Origin: Gemmatimonadota bacterium
Lineage (GTDB): Bacteria; JAAXHH01
Length of the DNA: 64,000 nucleotides
Assembly: GCA_026705925.1 (NCBI GenBank)
Contig: JAPOZT010000017.1
Location: 1 to 64,000 of the forward strand
Direction: 5' to 3'
Both the position numbers and the translations under genes were made by a program. This document shows, one piece after another, positions 9,454 to 16,977 of the stretch (positions are counted from its first letter, which is position 1; each line of letters starts with the position of its first letter). Under the pieces are notes generated by a model. That model was not told where the DNA came from. It worked only from the letters and a program-made list of their open reading frames with translations, and did not search any database.

Positions 9454-10392
9454 TCAATCCGCCATCTTATCCATCATCTCCCGGGCGGCGGCCAGCGGGC
9501 TTAACTCCCTCTGAGCCACGCGTTCGGAAAGGCGGTCCATCGCGTCTCCGGCGTCCTGAAGCACCGTCAGCCGGCCCTGCCATAACTCGCCGAGCGCTTT
9601 CTCGATGGCCGAGCGTCCCTGGCGCAGCCGGCGCGCCTGCAGCCTGCCTTCTCCGGAGAGGTAGTCCGCGTGGGCGTCCAGGCGCTCATACAGGTCGTCG
9701 ATGCCGGTATCGTCCCGCGCACTGGCGCTGAGGACGGGTGGTTTCCAGCCTTCCTCCCACCGTCCCATGTCCACGATCACCTTGAGTTCCGAGGCGAACA
9801 GGGCCGCGCCTTCGCGGTCGGACTTGTTGACGACCAACACGTCGGCGATCTCCATCAGACCGGCCTTCATGGCCTGTACGCTGTCGCCCGATTCCGGCGT
9901 GAGAAGGACGACGGTCGTATCGCTGACTTCTGAGACATCGAGGGTGGACTGGCCTACGCCCACGGTCTCCACAATGATAACATCCTTGCCGTAAGCGTCA
10001 AGGGCCGTTATCGCGTATGGCGTCGCCTCTGAAAGTCCACCGGAATGGCTCCGGTCGGCCTGGCTGCGCATGAACACCTCCGGATCGTCCCACGATCCCT
10101 GCATGCGGAGCCGGTCGCCGAGTAGCGCACCGCCGGTGAAGGGACTGGTCGGGTCCACCGCGACGATGCCTACCGTGCGGCCACCTGTGCGAAACCGGGC
10201 GGTGAGGCGGTCGGCCAGGGTGCTCTTGCCGGAACCGGGCGGGCCCGTGATCCCGATGCGGCGGGCCTTTCCGGAACGGGGATACAGCCGGTCCAGGATC
10301 GCGGAACGCCGGTCTCTGTCGTTTTCAAGGAGGGTGATGACGCGGGACAGGGCGGTCCGGTCGCCGGCAAGGAAACGGTCGAGTAGTTTCAT
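9454..10392 (-). CDS. meaB: Methylmalonyl-CoA mutase-associated GTPase MeaB
   Basis: G3E-family P-loop GTPase that guards and reloads the B12 mutase. Walker A GPPGSGKSTL near residue 50, VAVDPTSPFTGGALLGDRLRM (family signature), VETVGVGQS (switch II) and VVNKSDREGA (base recognition) are all present. Length 312 residues is standard. The frame stays open far upstream into recJ, but the ATG at 10392, giving MKLLDRFLAGDRTALSRVI, matches the family N-terminus, and it lies 14 bases after the recJ stop. The B12-domain gene follows. Confidence 0.95.
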   Translation of the reverse strand: MKLLDRFLAGDRTALSRVITLLENDRDRRSAILDRLYPRSGKARRIGITGPPGSGKSTLADRLTARFRTGGRTVGIVAVDPTSPFTGGALLGDRLRMQGSWDDPEVFMRSQADRSHSGGLSEATPYAITALDAYGKDVIIVETVGVGQSTLDVSEVSDTTVVLLTPESGDSVQAMKAGLMEIADVLVVNKSDREGAALFASELKVIVDMGRWEEGWKPPVLSASARDDTGIDDLYERLDAHADYLSGEGRLQARRLRQGRSAIEKALGELWQGRLTVLQDAGDAMDRLSERVAQRELSPLAAAREMMDKMAD

Positions 10393-10406
10393 AGCGGGAT
10401 CGGAGG

Positions 10407-12116
10407 CTATACCGTGCCGAGTTGTATGTCTTTTATTCTCATCTGGAGGCTGGTTTCGCCCCGAAAGGTGTTTTCCTCGAGGGTGTAGGCCAGGTCCAGG
10501 CGGTCCCGGCTGTCGTTCAGGCGATCGGCGAAATGGGCCATGCCGAAACCGATCGCGTCCATGGTGCGGCCTTTTTGCCTGACCCTGAACCTCAGGTGCT
10601 TCTTTTCCATCCCGATGGTCCGGAGTTTTCCGACGACGCTCAGGTTGCGGGACACGAGTACGGGGTGGTGGTTCGCCGGACCGAAGGGCCCGATCATCTT
10701 CATGAGCTTGACCATGCGCGGGGTCACCTCGTCGAGTTCGATTTCCGAGTCGATTTCGAGTTTGGGGATGAAATCGGCCGGCGTCGCGCGCGCCGCGACC
10801 ACCGCGTCGAATCGCTGCCTGAACTCGTCGATGCGGTCCTTTTCGATGGACAGGCCCGCCGCGTGGTGGTGCCCGCCGAACTGGATCAGCAGGTCGGAGC
10901 ACTCCTTGATGGCGTTGTACAGGTGGAAATCCCCCACGGTCCGCGCCGAGCCGCGTCCCTTCTCCCCCGTGGTCGAGATCATCACGACCGGTCGGTTGAA
11001 GGCTTCCACCATGCGGGACGCCACGATGCCGATGATGCCGGGATGCCAGGTGTCCGAAGCGAGTACGAGGCCTTTCGACTCCCTGAGGACCGGATCCTTC
11101 TCCACGAGGTCCCGGGCCGCTTCAAAGGTGAGCGTATCCTCCTTGCGCCGCCGCTTGTTCTCCACGTTCAGTTCTTCGGCCAGTTGGGCCGCCTTTTTCT
11201 GGTCTTCGGTGATCAGGAGATCGACCACGCGCGTGGCGTCGCCCATGCGGCCGGCGGCGTTGATCCGCGGCGCCAGCAGAAAAAGCATGTGGCCCGTGGA
11301 CAGTTCCTTCTCCCGCAGCCCCGCGACGTCCAGCAGGGCCTGCAGGCCCGATTTGTGCGTCTGCTGCATCATGTCCAGCCCGTACTTGGTCAGCACCCGG
11401 TTCTCGTCGCGCAGGGGGACGATGTCCGCCGTGGTGCCCAGGGCCACGAGGTCCATGTGCGTATACACCGTGTTCTCCGGCAGCCCCACGTGCTCGGCCA
11501 GCGCCTGCGCCACTTTGTACGCCAGGCCGACGCCGCAGAGCTCCTTGAAGGGGTATTCGCAGTCGTCCCGCTTCGGATTCAGAATGGCCACGCTGTTCGG
11601 AAGGGTGTCGCCCGGAACATGGTGATCGATGATGACGACGTCGATGCCCATTTCGCGGGCTAGTTCCACCTCGGCGTTCGCGGTAATCCCGCAGTCGACG
11701 GCCAGGATCAGCGTGACACCGCGGCTTTTGGCTTCCTCCAGGCCTTCGATGGACAGTCCGTAACCGTCGGTCATGCGGTTGGGTATGTAGGAGGAAATCC
11801 GTTCCGTCAAAAGCTTGATCGTCAGGTACAGCAGCGTGGTCGCCGTCGTGCCGTCCACGTCGTAGTCGCCGAAGACCATGATGTGTTCCCCGCCCTGTAT
11901 GGCGTCATGAATCCGTTCCACGGCCAGGTCCATGTCCGCCATGAGAAAGGGACTGTGCAGGTCTTCGAGGGTGGGCTTCAGGAAATACCGGGCATCGTCA
12001 AAGGTCGTAACGCCCCGGTTGAGCAGGATCTGCGCGATCACGCGCGGGACGTTGATCAGCTCCATCATCTGGGGAACCTGGGGATGTTCGTCGAGTAGGA
12101 CCCAGCGGCTGTTCAT
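10407..12116 (-). CDS. recJ: Single-stranded-DNA-specific exonuclease RecJ
   Basis: 5'-3' ssDNA exonuclease of recombination and mismatch repair. DHH-family motifs in order: FGDYDVDGTTAT (motif I), LAVDCGITA (II), VIIDHHVPGD (III, DHH), VALGTTADIVPL (IV), then LLAPRINAAGRM and the DHHA1 part with FGGHHHAAGLSI, followed by an OB-like C-terminus (LRFRVRQKGRTMDAIGF). Length 569 residues is normal. RNase P RNA ends about 40 bases upstream with no clear terminator between, so recJ may be read from the rnpB promoter. Confidence 0.96.
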   Translation of the reverse strand: MNSRWVLLDEHPQVPQMMELINVPRVIAQILLNRGVTTFDDARYFLKPTLEDLHSPFLMADMDLAVERIHDAIQGGEHIMVFGDYDVDGTTATTLLYLTIKLLTERISSYIPNRMTDGYGLSIEGLEEAKSRGVTLILAVDCGITANAEVELAREMGIDVVIIDHHVPGDTLPNSVAILNPKRDDCEYPFKELCGVGLAYKVAQALAEHVGLPENTVYTHMDLVALGTTADIVPLRDENRVLTKYGLDMMQQTHKSGLQALLDVAGLREKELSTGHMLFLLAPRINAAGRMGDATRVVDLLITEDQKKAAQLAEELNVENKRRRKEDTLTFEAARDLVEKDPVLRESKGLVLASDTWHPGIIGIVASRMVEAFNRPVVMISTTGEKGRGSARTVGDFHLYNAIKECSDLLIQFGGHHHAAGLSIEKDRIDEFRQRFDAVVAARATPADFIPKLEIDSEIELDEVTPRMVKLMKMIGPFGPANHHPVLVSRNLSVVGKLRTIGMEKKHLRFRVRQKGRTMDAIGFGMAHFADRLNDSRDRLDLAYTLEENTFRGETSLQMRIKDIQLGTV

Positions 12117-12156
12117 GGAAACTGCCGGATATTGAGGGTGATCGTGTCGCGAGGTG

Positions 12157-12553
12157 CGGTAAAACGTCCAAGCCGACCGTAAGCCGAGTTCTGTGCCTTC
12201 GCGGTGAAGGTGGCGATCATCTATCTGGGACGGCTGTCGCCAGCCGCCTCGTGCGACCTTACCCGAGAGTCTCCGGTTTCCCGGCGGTCGAGACGGGCCG
12301 TCTCTCCTCTCCTATTCGGTCTTGCACCAGATGGGGTTTGTCCTGCCGGCCCGGTTACCCGGACCGCGGTGAGCTCTTACCTCGCCTTTTCACCTTTGCC
12401 TCCCCGAAGGGATCGGCCGTGTGTTTTCTGTGACACTTTCCGTGGCATCACTGCCCCCTGCCGTTAGCAGGCATCCCGCCCTGCGGTGCTCGGACTTTCC
12501 TCGTCCGCCTTGACGGCGAACGCGATCGCCTGGTCGACTTGGGACGTTTTACC
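12157..12553 (-). ncRNA. rnpB: RNase P RNA, bacterial class A
   Basis: Catalytic RNA of the tRNA 5'-processing enzyme. On the minus strand the conserved core appears in order: GAGGAAAGTCCGAGC (5' P3/P4 region), CACAGAAAACA, AAAGGTGAAAAGGCGAGGTA AGAG, GGTAACCGGG with ACAAACCCCATCTGGTGCAAG (L15/P16 region), GAATAGG, then AGATAGATGATCGCC and ACAGAACTCGGCTTACGG (3' P4 strand). The ends pair as a 12-base P1 stem, GGTAAAACGTCC at the 5' end and GGACGTTTTACC at the 3' end, which sets both boundaries to within a few bases. The P-domain pattern is class A rather than class B. About 397 nt, normal size. Confidence 0.96.
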
Positions 12554-12558
12554 TTTTC

Positions 12559-12587
12559 AATATAACAAAGGACGCGCCGCGGTTCAA
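12559..12587 (-). promoter_or_regulatory. Promoter of RNase P RNA
   Basis: TTGAAC (12587-12582), a 17-base spacer and TATATT (12564-12559) on the minus strand, placing the start at the first P1 base near 12553. The -35 overlaps the last codons of the zinc-ribbon gene. Confidence 0.75.
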
Positions 12588-13300
12588 TACTCCAAACCTT
12601 CTTCGAGGATCAGGATCCGGCCGCAGCTTTCACAGGATATCAGCCTTCGCCCCTGGCGGATCTGCATGATGACCTGCAGCGGGATCACGTGGAAGCAGCC
12701 GGAGCAGGCCCCCTTCTTCAGCGGCACGACGGTCATCCCCCGCAGGTTCCGCCGGATCCGGTCGTATACCTTCAGGACCTGGTTTTCCACGCGCATGGCC
12801 ATACGCTTCCGCTCGTCCATCTTGACGGCGACGTCCTCGTCCACCGCCGACAGCCTGGACTCGAGCGCCGTGCGCTCCTCGCCGAAGCGTTCGATGAGCG
12901 ATTCGGTCTCGCCGCGTATGGTCTCCAGCGTCTCCTGCTCGGTCTCGGCCTCGGTAATCAACAGCAAAATCGCGTCTTCGAGTTCGGAGATGCGGTTCTT
13001 CTGCGCCTGGATCTCCGCCTGGAGGGCGTCGTACTCCTTGTTGGTCTTCACGCTGTATAGCTGTCCCTGGTACTTCTTGACCTGTTCCTGCGCGGCCTCC
13101 AGGTCCCGTTCGTGCTGACGCCGGTCCTTCTCGATGTCCGCGACCTTCGTTTCCTGGTCCGCAAGCCGGGTTTCCGCTTCGGACTGGGCCGTCTCCATCG
13201 TCTCCAGCTGGTTGGGTATGTCTACCTTGAATTGTTCGAGTTCGTGCAAGTCCTGATCCGTCTTCTGCAATTCCAACAGCGCTCTCAAGCTTTCCTGCAT
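12584..13300 (-). CDS. Coiled-coil protein with C4 zinc ribbon (DUF164/CdsZ-like)
   Basis: 238-residue protein: a long Glu/Gln/Arg-rich antiparallel coiled coil (residues 1-170, including VKTNKEYDALQAEIQ, the family signature) and a C-terminal zinc ribbon with C199-C202 and C223-C226. The family has been linked to RNA or rRNA maturation and to secretion chaperones in different groups; the exact role is unsettled. In actinobacteria relatives also lie beside rnpB, as here, where rnpB begins 31 bases downstream. It is preceded by an unusual leader (13301-13528) with a promoter, a short ORF and a hairpin. Confidence 0.9.
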   Translation of the reverse strand: MQESLRALLELQKTDQDLHELEQFKVDIPNQLETMETAQSEAETRLADQETKVADIEKDRRQHERDLEAAQEQVKKYQGQLYSVKTNKEYDALQAEIQAQKNRISELEDAILLLITEAETEQETLETIRGETESLIERFGEERTALESRLSAVDEDVAVKMDERKRMAMRVENQVLKVYDRIRRNLRGMTVVPLKKGACSGCFHVIPLQVIMQIRQGRRLISCESCGRILILEEGLEY

Positions 13301-13336
13301 GCGACTTCAGCCCTCCATGGAGATGAAAAGGCGGAC

Positions 13337-13366
13337 AAAAAAAAATGCACGCTGACCGTGCATTTT
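13337..13366 (-). terminator. Terminator-like hairpin in the leader of the zinc-ribbon gene (possible attenuator)
   Basis: A 10-base perfect stem (AAAATGCACG / CGTGCATTTT, loop 5) is followed on the minus strand by nine T residues (13345-13337). It lies between a minus-strand promoter (13528-13500) and the zinc-ribbon ATG (13300). On the other strand the T-tract is short. It either ends a small transcript of about 155 nt or attenuates the downstream gene. Confidence 0.75.
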
Positions 13367-13374
13367 CCTTCGCT

Positions 13375-13491
13375 TCAACCTGGTTTTACCGCGCCCCGGT
13401 CCCGATGAGGCAACTGCAGTCGGACCAGACAGACAATCGGGCACGAAGACATATCCATCCTTTTCCCAATACTACTTGATTTTTCGATCAT
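13375..13491 (-). CDS. Possible short leader ORF upstream of the zinc-ribbon gene
   Basis: An open frame of 38 codons runs from ATG at 13491, about two bases from the predicted transcription start; an inner ATG at 13452 is preceded by AAGGA at a 5-base spacing and would give 25 residues (MSSCPIVCLVRL... to TGA at 13375). The stop lies 8 bases before the terminator-like hairpin, the geometry of a leader peptide. No run of a single amino acid is seen, and there is no homology evidence, so the ORF may be chance. Confidence 0.3.
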   Translation of the reverse strand: MIEKSSSIGKRMDMSSCPIVCLVRLQLPHRDRGAVKPG

Positions 13492-13499
13492 AGACGATA

Positions 13500-13528
13500 A
13501 AGATAATGCCGGAGGCATGTAGTGTCAA
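13500..13528 (-). promoter_or_regulatory. Promoter for the zinc-ribbon gene leader
   Basis: Perfect TTGACA (13528-13523), 17-base spacer, TATCTT (13505-13500) on the minus strand. The transcript would start near 13493, leaving a leader of about 190 nt before the zinc-ribbon ATG. Confidence 0.65.
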
Positions 13529-13549
13529 CCAAAATCAGGGGAGGTTATC

Positions 13550-14068
13550 ATGGGCTCGACCATCCGAATCCGTGGCGGCAGGAAGGAAGAAAGCTTCGAG
13601 TTGAACATCGTGATTTCCAGGTGGCTGTTCGCCGGCCTCACGGCGCTGATCGTCGCCGCCGTTTCGCTGGGGTACGCCGTCATGCCCGCCCAGTCGCAGG
13701 ACGACCGCGGCCGCAAGGCGGTCAACCCGGGCCCGAACTACAGCGAGGCCATCGAGGCGGGCGATTTCGTATTCCTGTCCGGAAAGATCGCGGCCGTCCG
13801 GGGCCGGATCATCCCCGGCGGTATCGAGGCGGAAACGAAAATGGTCATGGACAACCTGCAGACGGCGCTGGCCAAGTCCGATCTGACCATGGACGACGTG
13901 GTCAAGGCCACGGTGTTTCTCAACGACCTGAACGACTTCTCCGCCATGAACGAAGTGTATCGGTCCTACTACACGGGCGATCCGCCTGCCCGGTCCACCA
14001 TACAGTCCGGTGTCGTGCTGAACGCCGGCATCGAGATCGACCTGATCGCCTACCGCGGCGGAAAGTAG
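13550..14068 (+). CDS. Rid/YjgF/YER057c/UK114-family protein with N-terminal membrane/export segment
   Basis: 172 residues: an N-terminal hydrophobic segment (WLFAGLTALIVAAVSLGYAV, residues 25-44) ending in MPAQSQ suggests export or anchoring, followed by a Rid domain with YSEAIEAGDFVFLSGKI, LAKSDLTMDDVVKATVFLNDL and the catalytic-type Arg in PPARSTI. RidA enzymes hydrolyse enamine/imine intermediates in the cytosol; an exported member is probably not a standard RidA and its substrate is unknown. The ATG at 13550 has a strong GGGGAGG 6 bases upstream. The stop codon lies inside a tandem repeat. Confidence 0.85.
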   Translation: MGSTIRIRGGRKEESFELNIVISRWLFAGLTALIVAAVSLGYAVMPAQSQDDRGRKAVNPGPNYSEAIEAGDFVFLSGKIAAVRGRIIPGGIEAETKMVMDNLQTALAKSDLTMDDVVKATVFLNDLNDFSAMNEVYRSYYTGDPPARSTIQSGVVLNAGIEIDLIAYRGGK

Positions 14069-14159
14069 TTATCTACCGCGGCGGAAAGTAGTTATCTACC
14101 ACGGCGGCAAGTAGCCGGCAAGTAGTCGCCGAGCAGTCGGCAAGTAGTCGCCGAGCATT
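14051..14159 (+). repeat. Two tandem repeat arrays after the Rid gene
   Basis: A 23-base unit (TACCGCGGCGGAAAGTAGTT plus ATC) occurs twice perfectly at 14051-14096 with a third diverged partial copy to 14114; the first copy includes the stop codon of the Rid gene. A second array of a 22-base unit (CGGCAAGTAGTCGCCGAGCA plus 2) occurs twice at 14116-14159. Together they fill the gap before the Gfo/Idh gene. Confidence 0.9.
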
Positions 14160-14172
14160 CCAACAGAGGCGA

Positions 14173-15192
14173 ATGAACGAGAAAACGACCGCCGGCGTGA
14201 TCGGACTTGGGCTGGGACGGGCCCATCTCGCCGGCTATCTCGCGGACGAACGGGTGGAAGTCGTCGGGCTGGCCGACCTGGACGTCGGGCTGGCCGAGCG
14301 GATTGCGTCGGAACACGGCGTGCCCCACGCCTTTTCCGCCTACCGGGACCTCCTCGCCCTGGGTCCCGATTTCGTCAGCGTCTGCCTGCCGAATTTCCTG
14401 CACGCGCCCGTGACCATCGACGGCCTGGACGCCGGCGTCCACGTGCTGTGCGAGAAGCCCATGGCACTGAACGCGTCCCAGGCGCGCGACATGGCCGCCG
14501 CCGCCCGGCGTAACGGCCGCTACCTCATGATCGCCCTGAACAACCGGTTCCGCGCCGAGACGCAGATCCTGAAGAAGCTCATCGAGCAGGACGTACTGGG
14601 CGAGATCTACTACGCGAAAACCGGCTGGTTGAGGCGAAGCGGCATCCCGGGCGCCGGGACCTGGTTCACGCGCAAGGCCCAGGCCGGCGGCGGGCCCCTG
14701 ATCGACCTGGGCGTCCACATGATCGATCTGGCGCGCTGGCTCATGGGCAACCCGCGGCCGGTGTCCGTGGTGGGCGCCACCTACGCCCGGCTGAGCAATT
14801 CGGTCGAAGGCGTATTCGACGTGGAAGACCTTGCCGCGGCCTTCATCCGGTTCGATGGCGATGCCACGCTCGTCGCGGAGACGAGCTGGGCCACCCACGT
14901 GCCCTCGGAAGGATCCTATGTCAAGCTCATGGGCACCCGGGGCGGCGCCGAGATCACGGGCAATGACTTGACCGTCTATACCGACCTGCACGGCGAACAG
15001 GTGGATATCACGCCCGCCTACGCGCCGCGGGAATGGTCGGACTGCATCGCGGCCGAGATCGCCCATTTCGTGGACTGCATCCGGGCCGGCCGCACGCCCA
15101 TGTCCACGGGCGAGCAGGGCGTCGAGATCATGCAGATCCTGGATGGTATCTACGAATCGGCCGCAGGCGCCCGGATGGTCCGGATCGACTAG
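14173..15192 (+). CDS. Gfo/Idh/MocA-family NAD(P)-dependent oxidoreductase
   Basis: Sugar- or inositol-type dehydrogenase, 339 residues. N-terminal Rossmann fold with GVIGLGLGRAHL (GxGxxG-like), VVGLADLD after strand 2, VCLPNFLHAPV, and the family EKP motif (VLCEKPMALN, residues 93-102). The C-terminal alpha/beta domain carries GGGPLIDLGVHMIDLARWLMG, the usual substrate-side motif with an H in GVHMID. The substrate cannot be read from the sequence. Located 104 bases after the Rid gene in the same direction; cotranscription is possible. Confidence 0.93.
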   Translation: MNEKTTAGVIGLGLGRAHLAGYLADERVEVVGLADLDVGLAERIASEHGVPHAFSAYRDLLALGPDFVSVCLPNFLHAPVTIDGLDAGVHVLCEKPMALNASQARDMAAAARRNGRYLMIALNNRFRAETQILKKLIEQDVLGEIYYAKTGWLRRSGIPGAGTWFTRKAQAGGGPLIDLGVHMIDLARWLMGNPRPVSVVGATYARLSNSVEGVFDVEDLAAAFIRFDGDATLVAETSWATHVPSEGSYVKLMGTRGGAEITGNDLTVYTDLHGEQVDITPAYAPREWSDCIAAEIAHFVDCIRAGRTPMSTGEQGVEIMQILDGIYESAAGARMVRID

Positions 15193-15258
15193 TGGACTAT
15201 CGGTTGGGTCAGGCTTGTCTAGCGGATCACCGGATGGTCCGGCTCGACCGGCAGTTTA

Positions 15259-16260
15259 TCAGTGGGTCTCGGGGAGTCCAAAGGCCCGGCTGTTGACCTG
15301 GATCGTCCGGTCGTCGGGGCTTGCCGCGAGCGCGCTGCGGTAGGCGGCCGCGGCATCGGTCCGGCGGCCGGACCTTTCATAGGCTATCGCCAGGTTGTTC
15401 CAAGCCTCCGCATTGTTCGGATCCACTTCCACGAGACTTTCCCATATTTCCACCGCACCGGACCAGTTCCCTTCCCGTGCCGCCGAGACCCCCGCGCGAT
15501 TGCCGGCGGGAACCAGCCTCCGCGTAGCCTTGACTTCCTCCTGGACGATGGCGGCCATCAGGCGGTCCACAATGCGCCTGGCGATCACCTCAGTCAACAA
15601 CGGTGAAACGATCTCCACGGAAATGGCTCCCTCCGGAGGTGCTTTGACGGGTTCGGGCAGCACCGTTCGGTAAGTCAGGGTTTCCGTGACCGAAAAGTTA
15701 CCGAGCAATTCTTCTGAACCGACGTCGTAGGCCCTGAGCGTAGCCGTCATAACCGCCGTCTGATCGATATGCGGCACGTAATAGGACTTGTTTACGAACC
15801 TGATATCGGCTCGGCCGAGTTCCACCTCTATGGCTTCTTCCTCGCGAAAGACCTTTACCTCCCCGTACGCTTCCGTGTACGCCCTTTCGAGATCGCCGAC
15901 GAGCGTGATATCGGCGTTGATTTCCCTTCCTACGATCAGCGCGAGAGAATCGGAAATCTGACCGGCCTCGTGAGGGTGGCGGGACAGCGTCCGGAGCACG
16001 GGTCTCATTTCGATGGCCGTCAGCGTGGAATCCGAAACGAGTGCGCGGGCAAACAGAAACCCGGTCAGGTTGTTCAGGGCCAGGTCGGTGCCGTTGAAAC
16101 CCAGCAGGGCGATCGTTTCTTCTTCGCTGGGGAGACCGAGCAGGGGCGAACGGTAGACATCGAACCGGACAGAGAGCGAAGAAGCCGCGCAGCCGGGGAC
16201 ATGCGCCAGGGTAGCCGCGGCAAGCAGCGGCAGGACCGTTCTGTATAATGAAGCGGCCAT
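15259..16260 (-). CDS. TPR-containing lipoprotein, function unknown
   Basis: 333 residues. Signal peptide with a possible lipobox HVPGC (Cys24), then a middle domain not recognised (LYPLL-free, mixed alpha/beta; segments LALIVGREINADITLVGDLERAY, AVMTATLRAYDVGSEELLGNFSVTETLTYRT) and two C-terminal TPR-like units (GNWSGAVEIWESLVEVDPNNAEAWNNLAIAYERSGRRTDAAAAYRSALA). The middle resembles lipoproteins that take an envelope component by name only; I assign no function. It is divergent from the Rieske/cytochrome b genes. A perfect TTGACA on the minus strand (16300-16295) lies upstream, but without a convincing -10. Confidence 0.8.
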   Translation of the reverse strand: MAASLYRTVLPLLAAATLAHVPGCAASSLSVRFDVYRSPLLGLPSEEETIALLGFNGTDLALNNLTGFLFARALVSDSTLTAIEMRPVLRTLSRHPHEAGQISDSLALIVGREINADITLVGDLERAYTEAYGEVKVFREEEAIEVELGRADIRFVNKSYYVPHIDQTAVMTATLRAYDVGSEELLGNFSVTETLTYRTVLPEPVKAPPEGAISVEIVSPLLTEVIARRIVDRLMAAIVQEEVKATRRLVPAGNRAGVSAAREGNWSGAVEIWESLVEVDPNNAEAWNNLAIAYERSGRRTDAAAAYRSALAASPDDRTIQVNSRAFGLPETH

Positions 16261-16347
16261 CGTATCTGAATAGGTACGCCATTTTCTTCCGGTGTGTCAA
16301 GCCGATTCGGAGTGGACGGGTGTCCGCCGGAATCACCCCGAAAGAGG

Positions 16348-16376
16348 TTGACAACCGGGCCGGCTGCCCTTAATCT
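16348..16376 (+). promoter_or_regulatory. Promoter of the Rieske/cytochrome b operon
   Basis: TTGACA (16348-16353), 17-base spacer, TAATCT (16371-16376). Predicted start near 16383, giving a leader of about 32 bases to the Rieske ATG. Confidence 0.7.
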
Positions 16377-16414
16377 ACGCGTGACCAGAAGCCACGTCAT
16401 TACAGGTAATGTAC

Positions 16415-16909
16415 ATGTCCTCGTCACAGAAGCCGACCGGGCCTGCCGCACCCGGCGAGAAGTCCGGCAAGACCCCCGGGAAGACGCGTCCCGACCCGGT
16501 CCGCCGCCGCCGATTCCTGCAGAGATGTCTCGGCGCGCTGGGCGGCCTCGGTTCCCTGATGGCCGTCTACCCGCTCATCCGTTACATCGAACCGCCCCCC
16601 GAAGCCGAAGGCGCCAACCGGGTCGAAATCGACCGCGCGTCCCTGCCTCCCGGCACGTCCAGGACGGTGATCTACCGGGGCCGGCCGACCATCGTGGTCA
16701 ACACCTCCGACGGTTACATCGCCTACAACGCCGTTTGTCCCCACCTGGGTTGCGTCGTCAAGTGGGAGGGGGGTACGCAGAGCCTGATCTGTCCCTGTCA
16801 CGGCGGCATATTCGGCACGGACGGCAGCGTCCAGGGCGGACCGATTCCCGGTCCCCTGACCGCGGTTGAACTGTCCGTTACCGACGACAAGATCATCGTC
16901 GGCGTGTAA
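16415..16909 (+). CDS. Rieske 2Fe-2S protein of a cytochrome bc-type complex
   Basis: Iron-sulfur subunit that takes electrons from quinol. An N-terminal twin-arginine segment (DPVRRRRFLQRCLGALGGLG) is the Tat signal/membrane anchor. Cluster ligands lie in CPHLGC (C-x-H box 1) and CPCHGG (box 2), with the disulfide cysteines in the same boxes. About 164 residues. I chose ATG 16415 because AGGT lies 7 bases upstream; ATG 16409, two codons earlier, is too close to it. Cytochrome b and a pentaheme cytochrome follow in the same direction, so this is one complex. Confidence 0.95.
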   Translation: MSSSQKPTGPAAPGEKSGKTPGKTRPDPVRRRRFLQRCLGALGGLGSLMAVYPLIRYIEPPPEAEGANRVEIDRASLPPGTSRTVIYRGRPTIVVNTSDGYIAYNAVCPHLGCVVKWEGGTQSLICPCHGGIFGTDGSVQGGPIPGPLTAVELSVTDDKIIVGV

Positions 16910-16977
16910 CCGCCGGTGCCCGGACAACCGCCGGAGCCCGGACGGCCCTTTCTTCGCGGAGCACGAAACCAGCCACC

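Noticed and set aside
10393..10902. N-terminal extension of the meaB frame into recJ
   Set aside because: Translation is low-complexity R/G/P-rich and overlaps certain recJ codons; MeaB family begins at 10392.
14051..14159. CRISPR-like repeats after the Rid gene
   Set aside because: Units are directly head to tail without spacers and no cas gene is near; ordinary tandem duplication.
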